Assembly (NCBI GenBank): GCA_023079485.1
Contig: CM041084.1
Coordinates: 18,938,609-19,002,608, forward strand
DNA length: 64,000 nt
Source: Archilochus colubris
Taxonomy: Eukaryota > Chordata > Aves > Apodiformes > Trochilidae
Direction of reading: 5' to 3'
Under the pieces are notes generated by a model, which saw only the letters and a program-made list of their open reading frames with translations, was not told where the DNA came from and searched no databases. Of the stretch, positions 49,798 to 62,347 are shown one piece after another. The translations under genes and the position numbers were made by a program. Every line of letters begins with the position of its first letter. Within the stretch, counting starts at the first letter, position 1.

Positions 49798-51448
49798 CTG
49801 TTGAGAAATTTTTTCTTTGGTGAAGGGCTACATTTTTATGAGCCTTTTCAAGGCTGGAAAAGTAGAAATGGGAGCAAGTTGTAAAAGGTACATTTTTTTC
49901 CTGGGAATTATTTTTAACCAAGATCATTTAGTGAGTTTCTGTACAGTGTGACTTCTGCAGGCTGCTCTGTTTGCCCCCCCTGTGAGTTTGTAATAAATGT
50001 CAACAGGAGAGGAAAAATAAGATACAAAAGGGGGAAAGCAAAAGACCTCTAAGACCTCAACCAGATTGGCTACTAAAGTCAGTATATTATGAAATTAATC
50101 TCAACTTGCAGAAGTTTACACCAGTATAGAGCCTGAGAATTTTGATTTATAAATTGCATTGATAATCTGGACCTGATTAAAAGTCTGAATTATTTTCTTC
50201 TGTTGATGATAGGTCCAGAATCTGATGTCCTTGTGTGAAATCAGTCAAGTACTGGGAAGGAAAGTTTATTACACTCAGAGATGCATAGCATCATCTAGTT
50301 TGCAAGGTGCTGAGTGAGTGTTGTGGGAAGCTGTTTTGATGACTTTTCTGATTTATATTCCCACATTGTCTTTCATGCAGCAAAGGGTATCTGTTCTGGT
50401 TTCAGGCTGGTGATGGAGGGCACAGGATTGGGGAGTATAAACTCAGTCAACACACTTCTCACCTGGGTTAGAGAATAATTAAGGCTGCTAGTTTTCTGCC
50501 TGAAGTTAAAACAGTAACAAAGATATTTCAAACAGGCAAATATATCCAGGGCAATGATTGTGGTGGAGCAAGAACATGACTAACACTACATATGCTGTCA
50601 ATTACCCTTTTCAAAACCCACCACTGAGAATGGGCCAGGTAACTGACATCACAGGCTGAACTCATGCCTACTTGCCTCAGGGATTAAGTTGGAAAGGAGC
50701 AATATACACCCACAGCTGTTCTCCCCCCTGCATTGTTTGTGGATGAGCAGTGGGTTTCTGTGCCTGCCCATCAGTTCTGCTCCACACACAGTGCATGAGG
50801 TGACAGCCAGGGTGATGATGACCTCTGCTGTAGCACGTGCATGGGAAGTCTGCAACATCGCACAATGATGAACTCACTGTCTAGCCGCAGTTCTTCTGCA
50901 CATAGTTCAGCCTCAGAAATCCCAGACAGAAATATGAACTCCAGGGCTGTGGATCACTGTTTTCTCACTGAATACAAGGGCCAATGAAGCCCAGGTTGGC
51001 TTCAAGCCTGTACACGAACAATGGAGATGTTTAGACTGTGGAAAGTCTGGAGGTTTTAAAAAAATCTCTGAAATCTTCATACTAGAGATTTCAGGTGTGG
51101 AAAAGAGCATGAGCAGAGATGAACAGATGATAGATTTATTTTATTTAAAATATTTTTATATTAATATTTCTTAAAGGCAGTATCATTTTCCAGATCTCGG
51201 TGTGGAGATTGAATGTTGAACTGCTAGTATGGCTAGGTAAGCAATCCCTTTCCTATCTCATTTCACCTTGGTAGATCAGGAGTCAGCCTTTTATTTCACC
51301 TCCAAATCATAAATCTTCACAGGGTTTTTTAAGCAGAAAAATTTCTATCTCCACATTGATGTTTTTCCAAATGTAGTCCCTTTCAACCTACAAAAAAGAA
51401 CAGGTGGCCAACAATTCCATTCCACTTCAGAGGCCTTTACCTCTCCTC

Positions 51449-51466
51449 AAAAAAAAAAAAAAAAAA
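51449..51466. repeat. Poly-A tract (18 nt)
   Basis: An uninterrupted run of 18 A residues followed by GCTT. No recognisable retroposed sequence precedes it and no flanking duplication was found by eye, so it is listed as a homopolymer only. Confidence 0.8.
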
Positions 51467-53009
51467 GCTTATTGCAATCTCAGGTTGACTAAAGGTAAAT
51501 GAAGGTGTTTGGGTAGGTCTGTTTTGTTTACTGCAAAACAGCTGTGCTGCAAACAACTTGTTTTTCTAAACATAATATCTTGAGACTGAATATAAAACTG
51601 TAGGTCTACTTGCAGGAATAGCATGAAAAATATATGCTGCATTAAATTTTATTTTATCTTTCATGCTTCTCAGAGAAACTGTTCCTACTACATGCAACAG
51701 CCCAAAGAAAAGAGTTATAACAAGATTTTCACTAGAACTCTTGTTCCATGAAGATACCAGGTGGGGAAAATACACAATCAAGTTCAATACCCAGGATGCT
51801 TTTCCTTCTACCACCTCTGTGTGGTGTTTCCCTGATGTTTATTAATATTATACAAATTCTTCTCCAAGACTGCTCTGCATGAACTAGAGCTGAGTGCTAC
51901 CACGGGAAGAAGCAATAATGGGGAAAGTATTCATAAGCTTCAAAGGTATGGATCTAAGAAGAGTGCTTCAGTGCTGTCTTTTGCTCTATCCAAACCCCAC
52001 AGCTGAGGTAATCTACACTGGAGACATCTCTGCCAGAAATAAAAAAAATCAGTAAGTCAAGTTCATCTTGGCATGTTTGAATGTGCTTTGTGGGATCACT
52101 GTACTCAGTTCTCATACTTCTTTGCCCTCTGTCCATTAAGAGCTTTAGGAGCATACTTGAAACATTTTAGTAGTTGCAAATCAAAGATGAGCTTTTCATG
52201 CAATATTTTTATTTTCTCGTTGAAGTTTCCAAGATCTCTTGAAGAAGAGGTTTTTTCCTGGTACTGAGCAGACATATGCAGGCTGATTCGTGTCAGCTCT
52301 ACACTTAACTATTCATGTATAGGACTCAGATGCCTTCCCACAGAACAGAGACTGACAGGATGGGAGAGATGCAAAGAGAGGAGGAGCCCAAGCCATCGGG
52401 CAGAGCAAAGATGTGACTTCCAACCACGTACCTTTATAAAACTATGAGACTGATTTTGTTATGTGTAAAGGTCTTGCAGAACAATTTACTTAGTAATTTA
52501 GATCAGACACATAACCAAGGCTGTGGGTGAGAAAATTGTTTTTTGTGATGTTTATAGACAGCAGAACAATCCCTAGCTTTAAAAGGGCAAATACTTGTTC
52601 CTCTTGTTCAGCTGAAGCCATTGTGCCTTCTACAAATTGTGTGACACTCTCCAGAGTGTCTTGTTGAGTTTTATTAACATTTGCATTGTCTCTTGGCATT
52701 ACAAGATTTTGTTTTCAGTTTCAGTTGCATTTCTGTAAGTCTGTACCAAGGGTTAGACCATATAGTCAGATTTTCATTATAATATGAAAGATTAATCAAA
52801 AGAAATCCACTAATTTTAGAAAAAATATAGATGGAAAATACTGTTTGCTTATATAAAAAGTATTTCCATGAAAAGCATTTACTGTTTGTGTCCTTTGAGT
52901 TAACAACTGGGAGAGTGGTTCATGATTCTTTGCCAGCTGCCAGGTGAAACTGCCTAAATATCTGCAAAATCTGAGTATTTAAATTTAAAATCTCCAGTAA
53001 AGGGCTGCA

Positions 53010-53092
53010 TTTTTTGTTTTGTTTTTTGTTTTGTTTTGGGGTTTTTTTTGTTAAAAAAAACAAAAAAGAAAAAGAAAGAAAAAGAAAAAGAG
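53010..53092. repeat. T/G-rich then A/G-rich tract with a hairpin
   Basis: A TTTTG/TTTTTG-rich stretch leads into G plus eight T (53041-53049), the loop GTT, then eight A plus C (53053-53061), a perfect 9-bp stem. This continues as a pure GA-rich tract to 53092. It is low-complexity sequence with strand asymmetry on each side of the hairpin. Confidence 0.85.
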
Positions 53093-56000
53093 TGTTTGGA
53101 AATTAATACTATGGGCAAAAATAATTCTCACAGCATTTCCCCCTAGGATGTCCTTCCTTCTGTGCACAGAAAAAGACAGACATCCCTCATGACAAAGATG
53201 TGGCAGCTTCTATTTAAAGACAGAATTGTGTCTAAGGACTGAACCACAGCATCTGAACACAGATGTGCTCTATCAAGTCATATGTTTCAATTGATTTCTT
53301 CATTAGAGGAAACTTGAGGAGGCAGTAAAAGCAATTATGCTTCTATATGTTGTTTATCATTCTATTGATATCCATTTTTGGAATGTATGTTGAATTCTTC
53401 TAGAAAATATAGAGTAAGTTGCAACGTCACTTGCCCAGCTCATGGTAAATATATAATTTTCAGCTAATGTTGCACATGCTTACGACTGCTTTACTCTTGC
53501 TCCTCTTTCTCTGTTCAGCATGAAATGAGAGTAATTTTAAGTATTCTACCTGTCAAATTAGATGTATTATATTACCAATAAGACACACTAAAGCAGTTAA
53601 GCTTTTATTTTTTTTTCATTCCTTAAAAATATGCCAGCATAACAGTGAATTTAACAATGTTAGGTTTGGGCAGGAAGGACGAAATATCAAGAAATAATTT
53701 AGATTTTTGAGCTCCAAGTACCAAGCAGATAAGATATACTACTCAATTTCCCTATTGTCAATATGACTTTTTTTACAGTAACAAACTTTCATTTTAATAT
53801 ATTTTACTGACAGGTTATTTGATCATACTGGATCAGTCCAGGAATCGAAAAAAGAGAGATAAAAAGCTATAGCTTGAAGAGAAGCAGGAAGAGCAAGCAA
53901 ACTATTTAGCATACCAATACTTTGTCTCTTTAATGGTTTTCTGCTGATTGTATAACTTAATCTGGAGAACATTAATGAAACAAACCTCTGAAATATATGT
54001 CTGGTGAGACTGAACCATTGTAATAAGTAGCTTTTTTGGTAGTATTTTGTGACTTTTCAAGAGTCGATTTTTGTTTGGTTTTGCCTTCAGCTTGTTCAAT
54101 ATGATCAGTTTACATTTGACCTGTTTCTCAGGTGTGCTTTCTAAGATATGGGTTCCTTCAAACACGAACCAATGAAGGTTCCAAAGCTTACAGTAAAAGA
54201 GGGTATAAAGTTTTAATCTGAGACAGACAGATTACAGTTGAAGATTAAATGGCTCCTACTGATATCAATAACAGTTCCATAGGATAGCTACAATTTTGTG
54301 CTATACCTGTCCTGGCTCTCTGTGCCTAAACTAGCACACTGGGAGTACAGCTGGACTGGAAAAACTGTCAGTACTCTTACCTGGAGGGTGGTGTCACTAG
54401 AAGAGGACTAGACAATTGGCCAGTACTAAACATACAGAGACAAATGGGGATACATTCCTTGCAGCACTTCTTCCCAGCAAGACCATGCAAAATACTTATC
54501 TGTAATCCCTAATGTGATGGAAGGGGCATTGTCATTCATAAAACCTTTCCCAGCTTTGTTCCAGGAAGCATCATGTAGCTAAGCACTAGACAGAGATCAG
54601 TTAAGGAGCCTGTGATATATTTGCACTTAAACATCTTGCCTGTGCCCCTACAGCTCTGTTCCACTGAGCACATTTCCTCTAGAAGGAAGACTCGTGAAAT
54701 ATTGTTTACATTTTGTCAGAGGGGAAACTGTGTGAGAGTCAAACATTCCTTACTTCTGGGTCTGCATTACACTGTTATCCTGTAGTCTGCTGTGAAGAGC
54801 TTTTAAGTGGAGTGTTTGCCATTAAAGCCTCTTCATGTGAATTATTTACTATTGACAGTGGTAGCTAGTAGGGAACATTGCTGTGGGATATGGATCTATA
54901 ATTACACTGTTAGTTTAAGGATTAAAGCTTTTCTTGATGGCTAGGAGAGAGGATTTTTTTGTTTGTTTGTTTTGAAACCATAGACAATGTATGAGAAATC
55001 TGACCTATCACGTTGCCTCTGGCTCAGGAGAGGTCAAAGAATTATTTTCTCTAAAAGCACTTTAATCTGGTTCCATGGACAGATGGCCAAAGCAGAAATT
55101 GTTGTGTTATTTTGAAAGGTTTTTGTGGCTGCCTGGAAGCTATTGTCACCAAAGCAGGCAGAATGAGCTGAGCTAATTCTCTGGTCAGCCTCTGTGAGAA
55201 GTCAGCCAGATTCAATTAGGAGCCAAAGAACAATAAATTAGAAGTACAGCAAAAACAACGTCAGCATGTACTCTGCCATGCCACCCTGGATGTACTGTAC
55301 ACATAACCTAGGGTATTAATGCACATACTCTGGACCAGGAGTGGAAGCACAGCTGCTGTGGGACAGGCAGGGCTGCATGGGGAACACGTGCAGTGTGTCT
55401 GTCACAGTTGGGCCAGGGCAAAGGCTGCTCTTGGGGTGGAGGTTTGGCTGCTTGGCTGGGGAATGATGCTGCGGTCTCTGATGCTGTGCTCAGCTTCTTC
55501 ACTGGAGAGGCTTTGCATTCAGCTGGCTCCAGTTACAGTCAGAGAAATGTTTGCCTAGAGTGCATGTCAACATGGATTATCCAGCATTAAACTTTTATGT
55601 AACACTTTGACTCTAGCCTTGGATGTTACTACACAAAGACTGGATAGAGAAGGTGTTAGTAAGCTGTAGATTGGATATTTCAAGCATACAAGTTGATTAG
55701 GCCCTCCTAACTTTCTTCCCTCTATCAGATGTAATATTTTTAAGCTATAGGGTTTTTTTAATGATAATTTGCTTTTTATGACAACATGAAAAAAATAAAA
55801 ATAACACTAGAAAGGTTCTTTAAAAAAAGTCTGAAAATGATTGGCTTCTAATAGTGAAAAAAATTAGCTATCCTTTGAATTGAAGTACAAATCTTAACTA
55901 ATTTGTACTCTATTTCCTAAATTAAATAGCAATGGCTAATGAGTACAAATGTAATTTTCCCATTTGACAGTTACAGTTGTCCTTGCTTTTGGAAATCAGT

Positions 56001-59000
56001 GCAACTATCATAAAAAGAATTTCATAAACCCACAGCCCAGAAAATGTGAAACTGCCTCAGGAGGGGGGCAATGTGCCAGAAATACTTTAGATTGACTTAC
56101 AAATAAGTTGCTGATGATTATAATGAAAACCACTGCCTGTCTCCAGCCATGTTACAAGTGGGTTTAGTGCAGCCACTGATGACACAGCCCAGCTGTGCTG
56201 CTGTGCGTCAGGCACCGCTCATGGCTCAGGTGAAGCATCTGCTGGAACAGCTGCTGCCTGCCAACTGCTAAACCAGAGATAAATCCATGGCTTTTAACTT
56301 TTCCAATCTGTAGTATTTTTTCCAGGTGCAGTGAAATATTTCTGAAAAATGGCAGACTCATATCTCAGAAGGATTATATTTCTCTGCAAGCGCTACTCTT
56401 CAAAGTGGCATAAAATAATGGAGTTTCTCGGTCTTTGTGTAAATGACTAAGGTATGTGTCTTCAAACTGTTGAGCAAATTTTAGGTGCATCAATTTTCAG
56501 TATTATATTTATTTAACAGTGGCTTTCACAGTGAGCTGACTGACAAAACCTCATGAAATGTGTATTTTAGTTTAAATATTCTGATAAATCAAAAAGTCAT
56601 TTTCCCAGAATGTTGTCTCAGGACAGGAAGAAATATGGCAGATGAATTATAAACCCTTGATGGTAATTTGCAGTAAAAATGATGATACAGCAGGAACTAG
56701 AATGCTGTGACCAACATTGCTATAATATAAATATTTCATATTTGTATTTAATTTTGCTTTTCTCTTTAACTAATGCATTTGAAATAAGTGACAATAATCT
56801 CTTTCTCTTCCTCTTCCAGAAACAGAATTTCACAGGCACAATAAAAACTTACTAATCAAAACAAAATTGTGAACTGAGAAAATAATCTCAAGATTGTCAC
56901 AAACACTGCTTAAGTCTGTTCTGGTAAGGTTACAGCTCATTTTAAGCCTTAACTTTGTTTGGATCTAAATCTTTTTTCACTGAGATCGTCACAGTTCAGA
57001 AGCCTGTTGGTTTTTTATTTTCAGCATGAATTAATAATATCTAAATCAGTATAGAACCATATAAAATCTATAAGCAGAATTAAAATAGAATATTCAGAAT
57101 ATTTACAGTTACATGATAATGAGAATCTATGTTCTGAAGAAAAAACTCATAGAGAAGATCAGATTTGCTTAATCTTAGTTTACAACAGTTGTTATTGCTT
57201 TGAAAAGGCCCTGAGGCATGCTAGATATTCTATAAATATGTCTGGAAAGCACATAGGATCTTTGCTTTGAATAGCCTCCAGGTGTACACGCGTGAGAGCC
57301 AGGCCTGGGCAGAGGGGTAAGCATTGAATGACCTGGTCTTAGCATGTGAGATTTGAAAGATGTGTAGTAGTGGGCTGCAGAGGTGTTACACCACTTAATT
57401 CTGACCAAATTAATCCTAATATAAATCAGTGCAATTAGATTTAAAAGTCTTTCAGTTTCATGATCACACATAGATGTGTTCTCACAAGAACTGGACCTGT
57501 TAGATGAGGCTGAAGTCAAAATTTGAACAAAAACTCACCCAAATACTACAGGTCCAGCTGTCTTAGAGGCCCTTGTGGCTTTCAGTCCAGATATATGGGG
57601 TATTCACAGCATCTTCTGCACTTACAAGTATTGTACGTATAAAGAATGAAAGTGTGCCCCAAAAGATACCAGATAAAACAGGCTTATGAGCAAGCTTTTG
57701 TTATAATATGCCATGAACTAGAAAGGAAGAATGGAGGATGTTAGCAGGGTGATCATAATGCAGATTAATACCAACATAGTATATTGACAACATCAGACTA
57801 GAGTCATCCCAGGATTCTAGGTTGCTTTTAAATTTGACTAAATCTACCAAGGGACTGAGTAGATCCTCTATGATTCCGGGAAAATTTTGATTTGACCTGG
57901 TTATTGGTGATGCATTTTTGTGGTTGCTGGCGCTACCCTGTCATCAAATTTACAGAGTTCACTCTGTAGGGTTTTTATGCTAATAGAACAGCCCACTATC
58001 CATATATGCAGTGACTTTTCCTATTGCAATTGCTAAGATATGGAAAATACTGCAAGGGACCAGTGCATTTGTTGTGGAAAAAACCCTCAATGTTTTAATG
58101 TAAAAACTTCTTGAAGGTCCTACAGCTTGTTTCAAAAAAACCTGTGTTCTGGAAAACCTGTGTTTCAAAAAAAGCTGGGCTGGAAACCACTGCCCATGGG
58201 GTGGACAGGATTTTCTTGAAGATGAGGTAATGCAGGTATTGGGATTGAAACAATGGAGAAAATTATGGCTGTGCTGATGAAACCTGAAATACAACCATTC
58301 ATCCAAATTGTCTCTGCAGAGACCTGGGGACTGATAATGGGAACTGGTGAGCCACTCACCAGGATGCTGGACAGCCTGCCTGTTCCATAGCTACTGGGGA
58401 AGTGAAGAGAGCAGAAAGTGCTGAAGGCTCTGGAGTACTAATCAGTGAAATGGGTGATGCAGAGAAACTTCATAATTAGCTGGCATTCAAGTCACTTTCT
58501 CCACGGGATTAGTTTTAGACTCCATTGATGCAGCTGAGCAGGGTATGTTAATTCAGCACAGTTGTACGAGCAGATAGTAGCTGTCAGATCCTGGCTTGAG
58601 TCCTGAAAGCACTACAGCAGTGTTGGCTATAAATAATACAGCAGGGAATGTGTAGGCCATGTGGTTTTCTATACTCATGTTAATCTATTACAAGTTTGCT
58701 TTGGTATCTCTCCCTGACACAGCATCATGCTGCTGAGGCTTACCCTTCATGTCTAAGCAGTGATGCTCCCTGGTTTTCCTGTGCTTAGGCAGTATGTAGC
58801 CTCTGGTCACAGCTGTTGACTGGGAGGAGAACTGATGGGCTGAAAGGGAGCATGTTGTGTTCAAATTGTCTGTTAAAGGAAAAGTTTATGCATCTTGTTG
58901 GGGGATAGAAATCTGAAGGAGAAAAGTACTCAGTTTATCTTGGTTCAGGTGATGATATAAAATGAACAGTGAGGCATCATTGTTCTGAGAGGCTGTGGCA

Positions 59001-60857
59001 GGAGAATGCTGGCAATGGACAACAGAGAGGCACAGAGAACTTTGAAATACTTCAAAAACTTTTTATCCTGATAGGACTGGGGAAAAAATTGGCAAGTTTT
59101 TTTTGATTAGAGGCACACTGTGTTTATTCAGACATCTGCTTGGACTGGAGGAGCCTTGGCTGTGCTTGGAGACATTAAACCTGCACGCAACAGTCTTCTG
59201 ACTCCAATGGCAGATGAGATATGAAGGACTCAGCACAGGGTTTAAGCACCTCTACTATGCCTCTTATAATTGCCACAATACTAAAAACCCACATATTGAA
59301 TTTGTTCCTTATGTTTGGTCAAAAAATTCTCTGACTTAAATTAAATGTATTATGAAAAATTGTAACAGTAGAAAAAAAATAGGCAGTGCATTTGCCTGAT
59401 TTTATACACAGTCCAAGAAGAGATAATGCTGATAAGATTAATTTTGATGAAGAGTGACACTGTGCCAAACTGGACTCCCAGGTAACCTGCAGAGCTGCCC
59501 AGTCCTAGAACAGCTAACTTACCACCTTTGCCTGTTTGTCTTCATGCTACACAGTGTGTCAGGACCCCCCAAATCAATAAAATTTTACTTTAGAACCATC
59601 ATAGCTCCCTTGAGACATCAGCCAGTAAATTCTAGTGAGTGTATCTTGCCAATCAAGGGATCTTCCCACTGGTTTGAAGGAACAAGTGTGTGAGTGTCCA
59701 TATACAGTGAGATTCCCCAAAGATGGAGAGTTTTGCCTCTGTCTGGACCAGATGCCATCCAATACATTGGAGAGAGCTGACTGTGAATGCCCACCTCTCT
59801 TTCTTGCAGTCTTTATAAAAACAAGGTCGCTGTGGGAGAGAGAAAAGGTGAACATTCCCCCCTCCCTCCTTTCTTCCTCCTGCCACACCCCAGTTTATCA
59901 GCCAATCTTCATGAAAAAGATATAAAGCAGAATTATTTTCTTTGAGTCCTGTGTTGGTGGTGCTAGCCCTAAAGCACTACAAATTCAACTTTACTGGATA
60001 TCTTTTTAAAAAGAGGTTTTTTTATAGCATGTGAATGTTCCAGCTGTTTCCTTGTTTTGGTACATATATCTGATGAAAACTTCTGAGTTACAGAGGACTG
60101 CAGAGACATCCAGAGGCTCCTATTTAGAAGAGCATTTTCCACATTCAGGAAGTCAACAGAGGAAGAGTTTTGGTTCCACTGAAGCTAGGGAACCTGAAGT
60201 ATATCTTTAAATGAAATCTAGCTCTTACAATAAGGACTACTTCAAGTTACAGATGAGAGCTTTTAAATTGTCTAATAAATCTTCTGCCTCAAGAGATTAT
60301 CCCAAATAATTATTCAGTGTTTTCCAGCAAAAACATTCTCAAATGTAGCTTTATTGTATTATATGTGCAATATTTTAGGATGATATTTTTAGTAGAATAA
60401 TTAGCCACAGGTCAGAGCTTGGTAACCCCAAAGCAGCATTTTTTCACAATTTTATCAGTCAGGCTAATGAAAGACAACATATCTTCCTCTAAACTCTATG
60501 TGTTTCAGTGTAATCATTCTTGGGAAGGAAATAGTTCTTGCAACTTTCTCCTTTGCCATTTAGACAAGACAGCATCTGATATTACAGCAAAAACAGACAT
60601 GGGGAGAAATATTGGCATTTGCAGAATCAGGAAAATCCTCAAGTGAAGATAACATGAAGATCACCTGAATGTCCCTTAGCCCTTCTTAATTCCCTGATAA
60701 GAAGAGGTTGAGCACCACAGAACTGCTATACAAAAGACTGCAATTAAAAATGAACAAAGTATTTAACTGTATGAAAATGTGTTTGTTAGATAAATGCTGC
60801 TGCTTTCTTGACCATCAGAGACTATTTTCTTCTGACCTCTTATGCCCTTAATTTCAG

Positions 60858-61402
60858 CACTGGTGAGGCCACACCTTGAGTACTGTGTCCAGTTCTGGGC
60901 CCCTTAGTTTAGGAAGGATATCGAGGTCCTGGAGCGGTTAGAAAGGAGGGCAACCAGGCTGGTGAAGGGACTCAAGCACAGACCCTATGTGGAGAGGCTG
61001 AGGGAGCTGGGGCTGTTCAGCCTGAAGAAGAGGCGGCTCAGGGGAGACCTCATCACTCTCTACAACTACCTGAAAGGAGGGTGTAGCCAGGTGGGGGTTG
61101 GTCTCTTTTGCCAGGTGACTTTCAACAAGACAAGAGGGCATGGTCTTAAGTTGTGCCAGGGGAAGTTATCCTGTGCCAGGATATTAGAAAGAATTTCTTT
61201 ACGGAGAGGGTGATCAAGCATTGAAATGGGCTGCCCAGGGAAGTAGTGGATTCTCCATCCCTGGAGATATTTAAAAAGAGACTGGATGTGGCACTCAGTG
61301 CCATAGTCTAGCAACCGCAACGGTGGATCAAGGGTTGGACTTGATGATCTCTGAGGTCCCTTCCAACCCAGCCAGTTCTATGATTCTATGATTCTATGAT
61401 TC
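60858..61402 (+). mobile_element. CR1 LINE, 5'-truncated 3' end with ATTCTATG tail
   Basis: A well-preserved CR1 3' end. Its first part encodes the ORF2 C-terminus: a segment reading LVRPHLEYCVQFWAP, an in-frame stop at TAG (about 60906-60908), then on to [29 protein letters not shown] and [11 protein letters not shown], with further stops towards the end. The UTR follows, including GTTGGACTTGATGATCTCTG and GGTCCCTTCCAACCC. The element ends in about three ATTCTATG units at 61376-61402, the diagnostic CR1 3' terminus. No reverse-transcriptase catalytic region is present, so it is a dead-on-arrival insertion. The preserved tail and limited mismatches suggest it is younger than the copies at 31 kb and 36.7 kb. 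Confidence 0.96.
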
Positions 61403-61520
61403 AAGCATGTTGTCACACAGAGCCAAGCTCTCTGTGGGCTGTATTTTAAGTGTGACAGTGAATGGTGACTTCACATTGCCAAGGAGGGATATTTCAGATC
61501 AGAAGTTACTCAAGCTGTAA
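61403..61520. other. Spacer between CR1 and solo LTR
   Basis: About 120 bp of apparently unique sequence between the CR1 tail and the target-site duplication of the LTR. No feature recognised. Confidence 0.6.
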
Positions 61521-61525
61521 CCTAG
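61521..61525. repeat. Target-site duplication, left copy (CCTAG)
   Basis: CCTAG immediately precedes the TG that begins the LTR. The same five bases follow the terminal CA at 62343-62347. A 5-bp duplication is usual for ERVL-type (class III) integrases. Confidence 0.88.
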
Positions 61526-61850
61526 TGTACTGGTTTGGGCCAGGATAAAGGTGATTTTCTGTCTTGTACTTTTGCTTTTAGCTAAGTCTCTTGTAAGCAG
61601 TTGCACTTGCTGAAATTAACAGCAAGTTTCTCAGACAGTGTGTGCTTCAAGGACTGATAACACTTGATGTTTATAGTTACTGCTAGAGACTGGTGTGCAG
61701 AGCCAAGGACACTGCTCAGCTCTGAGGAACATTTTACCCTCCAGGAGGATAAAGAGGTCCCACCTGCAGCCCTCCGTTGGGGAGGAATGGGCAAGATAGA
61801 TGCCAGAATTGACCAAACAGAGTATTCCATCCCATATACGTCATACTCAG

Positions 61851-61857
61851 TATAAAT
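61851..61857 (+). promoter_or_regulatory. TATA box of the LTR
   Basis: TATAAAT in the expected place, at the 3' end of the U3 region about 345 bp before the polyadenylation signal. Transcription would start about 25-30 bp further on. Whether it is active cannot be read from sequence. Confidence 0.6.
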
Positions 61858-62201
61858 TTGAGGCATCATGAGGGCCAAGCCAGCTTTCCTGCTTCCAGCT
61901 TTCAGCTGCCTGCTCTTCCTACTTTTTCTGCTTCCCTTCCTTCACTTGGCATCCTGGAAGGATTCCATCCGTTTGCCTGCCTGTGGTCCTGATCCGTGCC
62001 AGCCCATATCTGTGTGTTCCTGCCTCCAGTTCCCGACTGCTGCCGACTCCAGGAGTCCAGCCTGGACTTTCCCAGGGCTGCCCTGCAGCCTTGGTGGTGA
62101 TGTGAGAGTTACTGGGAGGAAAGAGAGGAAGGAATGTGGTATCAATTTTCCTGTATATTTGCATATATTTGGTAATTTTTCCTATTTATCATTACTGTTT
62201 C

Positions 62202-62207
62202 ATTAAA
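62202..62207 (+). promoter_or_regulatory. Polyadenylation signal of the LTR
   Basis: ATTAAA followed within about 15 bp by a GT/T-rich stretch (GTTGTGTAGTTTAG), as expected near the R/U5 border. It could also end readthrough transcripts from nearby genes. Confidence 0.6.
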
Positions 62208-62342
62208 GTTGTGTAGTTTAGTTTCCAACCCATAAGTCTCTCTCCCTTATTCTCTCTCCTTTCTTTATCAGGGAGGAGAGAGAGATTAATAGAGAGAGTC
62301 TGTTACTCTGTTTAATTGCTGGGCCAGTGTTAAACCGTGACA

Positions 62343-62347
62343 CCTAG
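62343..62347. repeat. Target-site duplication, right copy (CCTAG)
   Basis: CCTAG directly after the terminal CA of the LTR, identical to 61521-61525. Confidence 0.88.

Larger units (their letters stand above)
47750..60857. other. AT-rich non-coding DNA, no gene recognised
   Basis: No supported gene. Notable pieces: T-runs interrupted by GGGG and GGG at 49566-49596; the (CA)n tract at 49750-49790; an A18 run at 51449-51466; a T-rich/GA-rich tract at 53010-53092; a GC-richer patch at about 55330-55480 with open frames on both strands but no recognisable product; a short direct repeat at 58129-58173 (GTTTCAAAAAAA and CCTGTGTT each twice). The rest appears unique. Confidence 0.55.
61526..62342 (+). 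mobile_element. Solo LTR of an endogenous retrovirus, probably ERVL-like
   Basis: An 817-bp segment begins TGTACTGGTTTGGGCC and ends in GTGACA, so it has the TG...CA termini of a retroviral LTR, with CCTAG duplicated on both sides. Orientation is plus: a TATAAAT box lies at 61851-61857 and an ATTAAA polyadenylation signal at 62202-62207, giving approximate U3 61526-61880, R to about 62225 and U5 to 62342. U5 holds a CT-rich/GA-rich inverted repeat (CTCTCTCC at 62252-62259, GGAGAGAG at 62275-62282). No primer-binding site, gag, pol, env or second LTR is present, so it is a solo LTR left by LTR-LTR recombination. The TGGTTTGGGCC-type start resembles LTRs common in birds. ERVL is inferred mainly from the 5-bp duplication; another class is possible. 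Confidence 0.9.

Noticed and set aside
55319..55590. Overlapping frames on both strands in a GC-rich patch
   Set aside because: Both strands are open because stop codons are rare in GC-richer DNA; no product was recognised and no CpG island is evident.
57790..57880. CTCTATGATTCC resembling a CR1 tail
   Set aside because: Only about a dozen bases fit, with no AGGTCCCTTCCAACC block upstream, so the match is probably chance.
59635..59925. 96-codon plus-strand frame with several cysteines
   Set aside because: The Cys spacing fits no known module that I recognise, and a long minus-strand frame overlaps it; treated as chance.
60962..61213. 83-codon plus-strand frame with RT-associated motifs
   Set aside because: Not an independent gene: it is the truncated CR1 ORF2 C-terminus.
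61868..62206. 112-codon plus-strand frame with a signal-peptide-like hydrophobic start
   Set aside because: It lies wholly inside the solo LTR. Its ATG is only about 10 bp after the TATA box, probably upstream of the transcription start. LTR sequence explains it.
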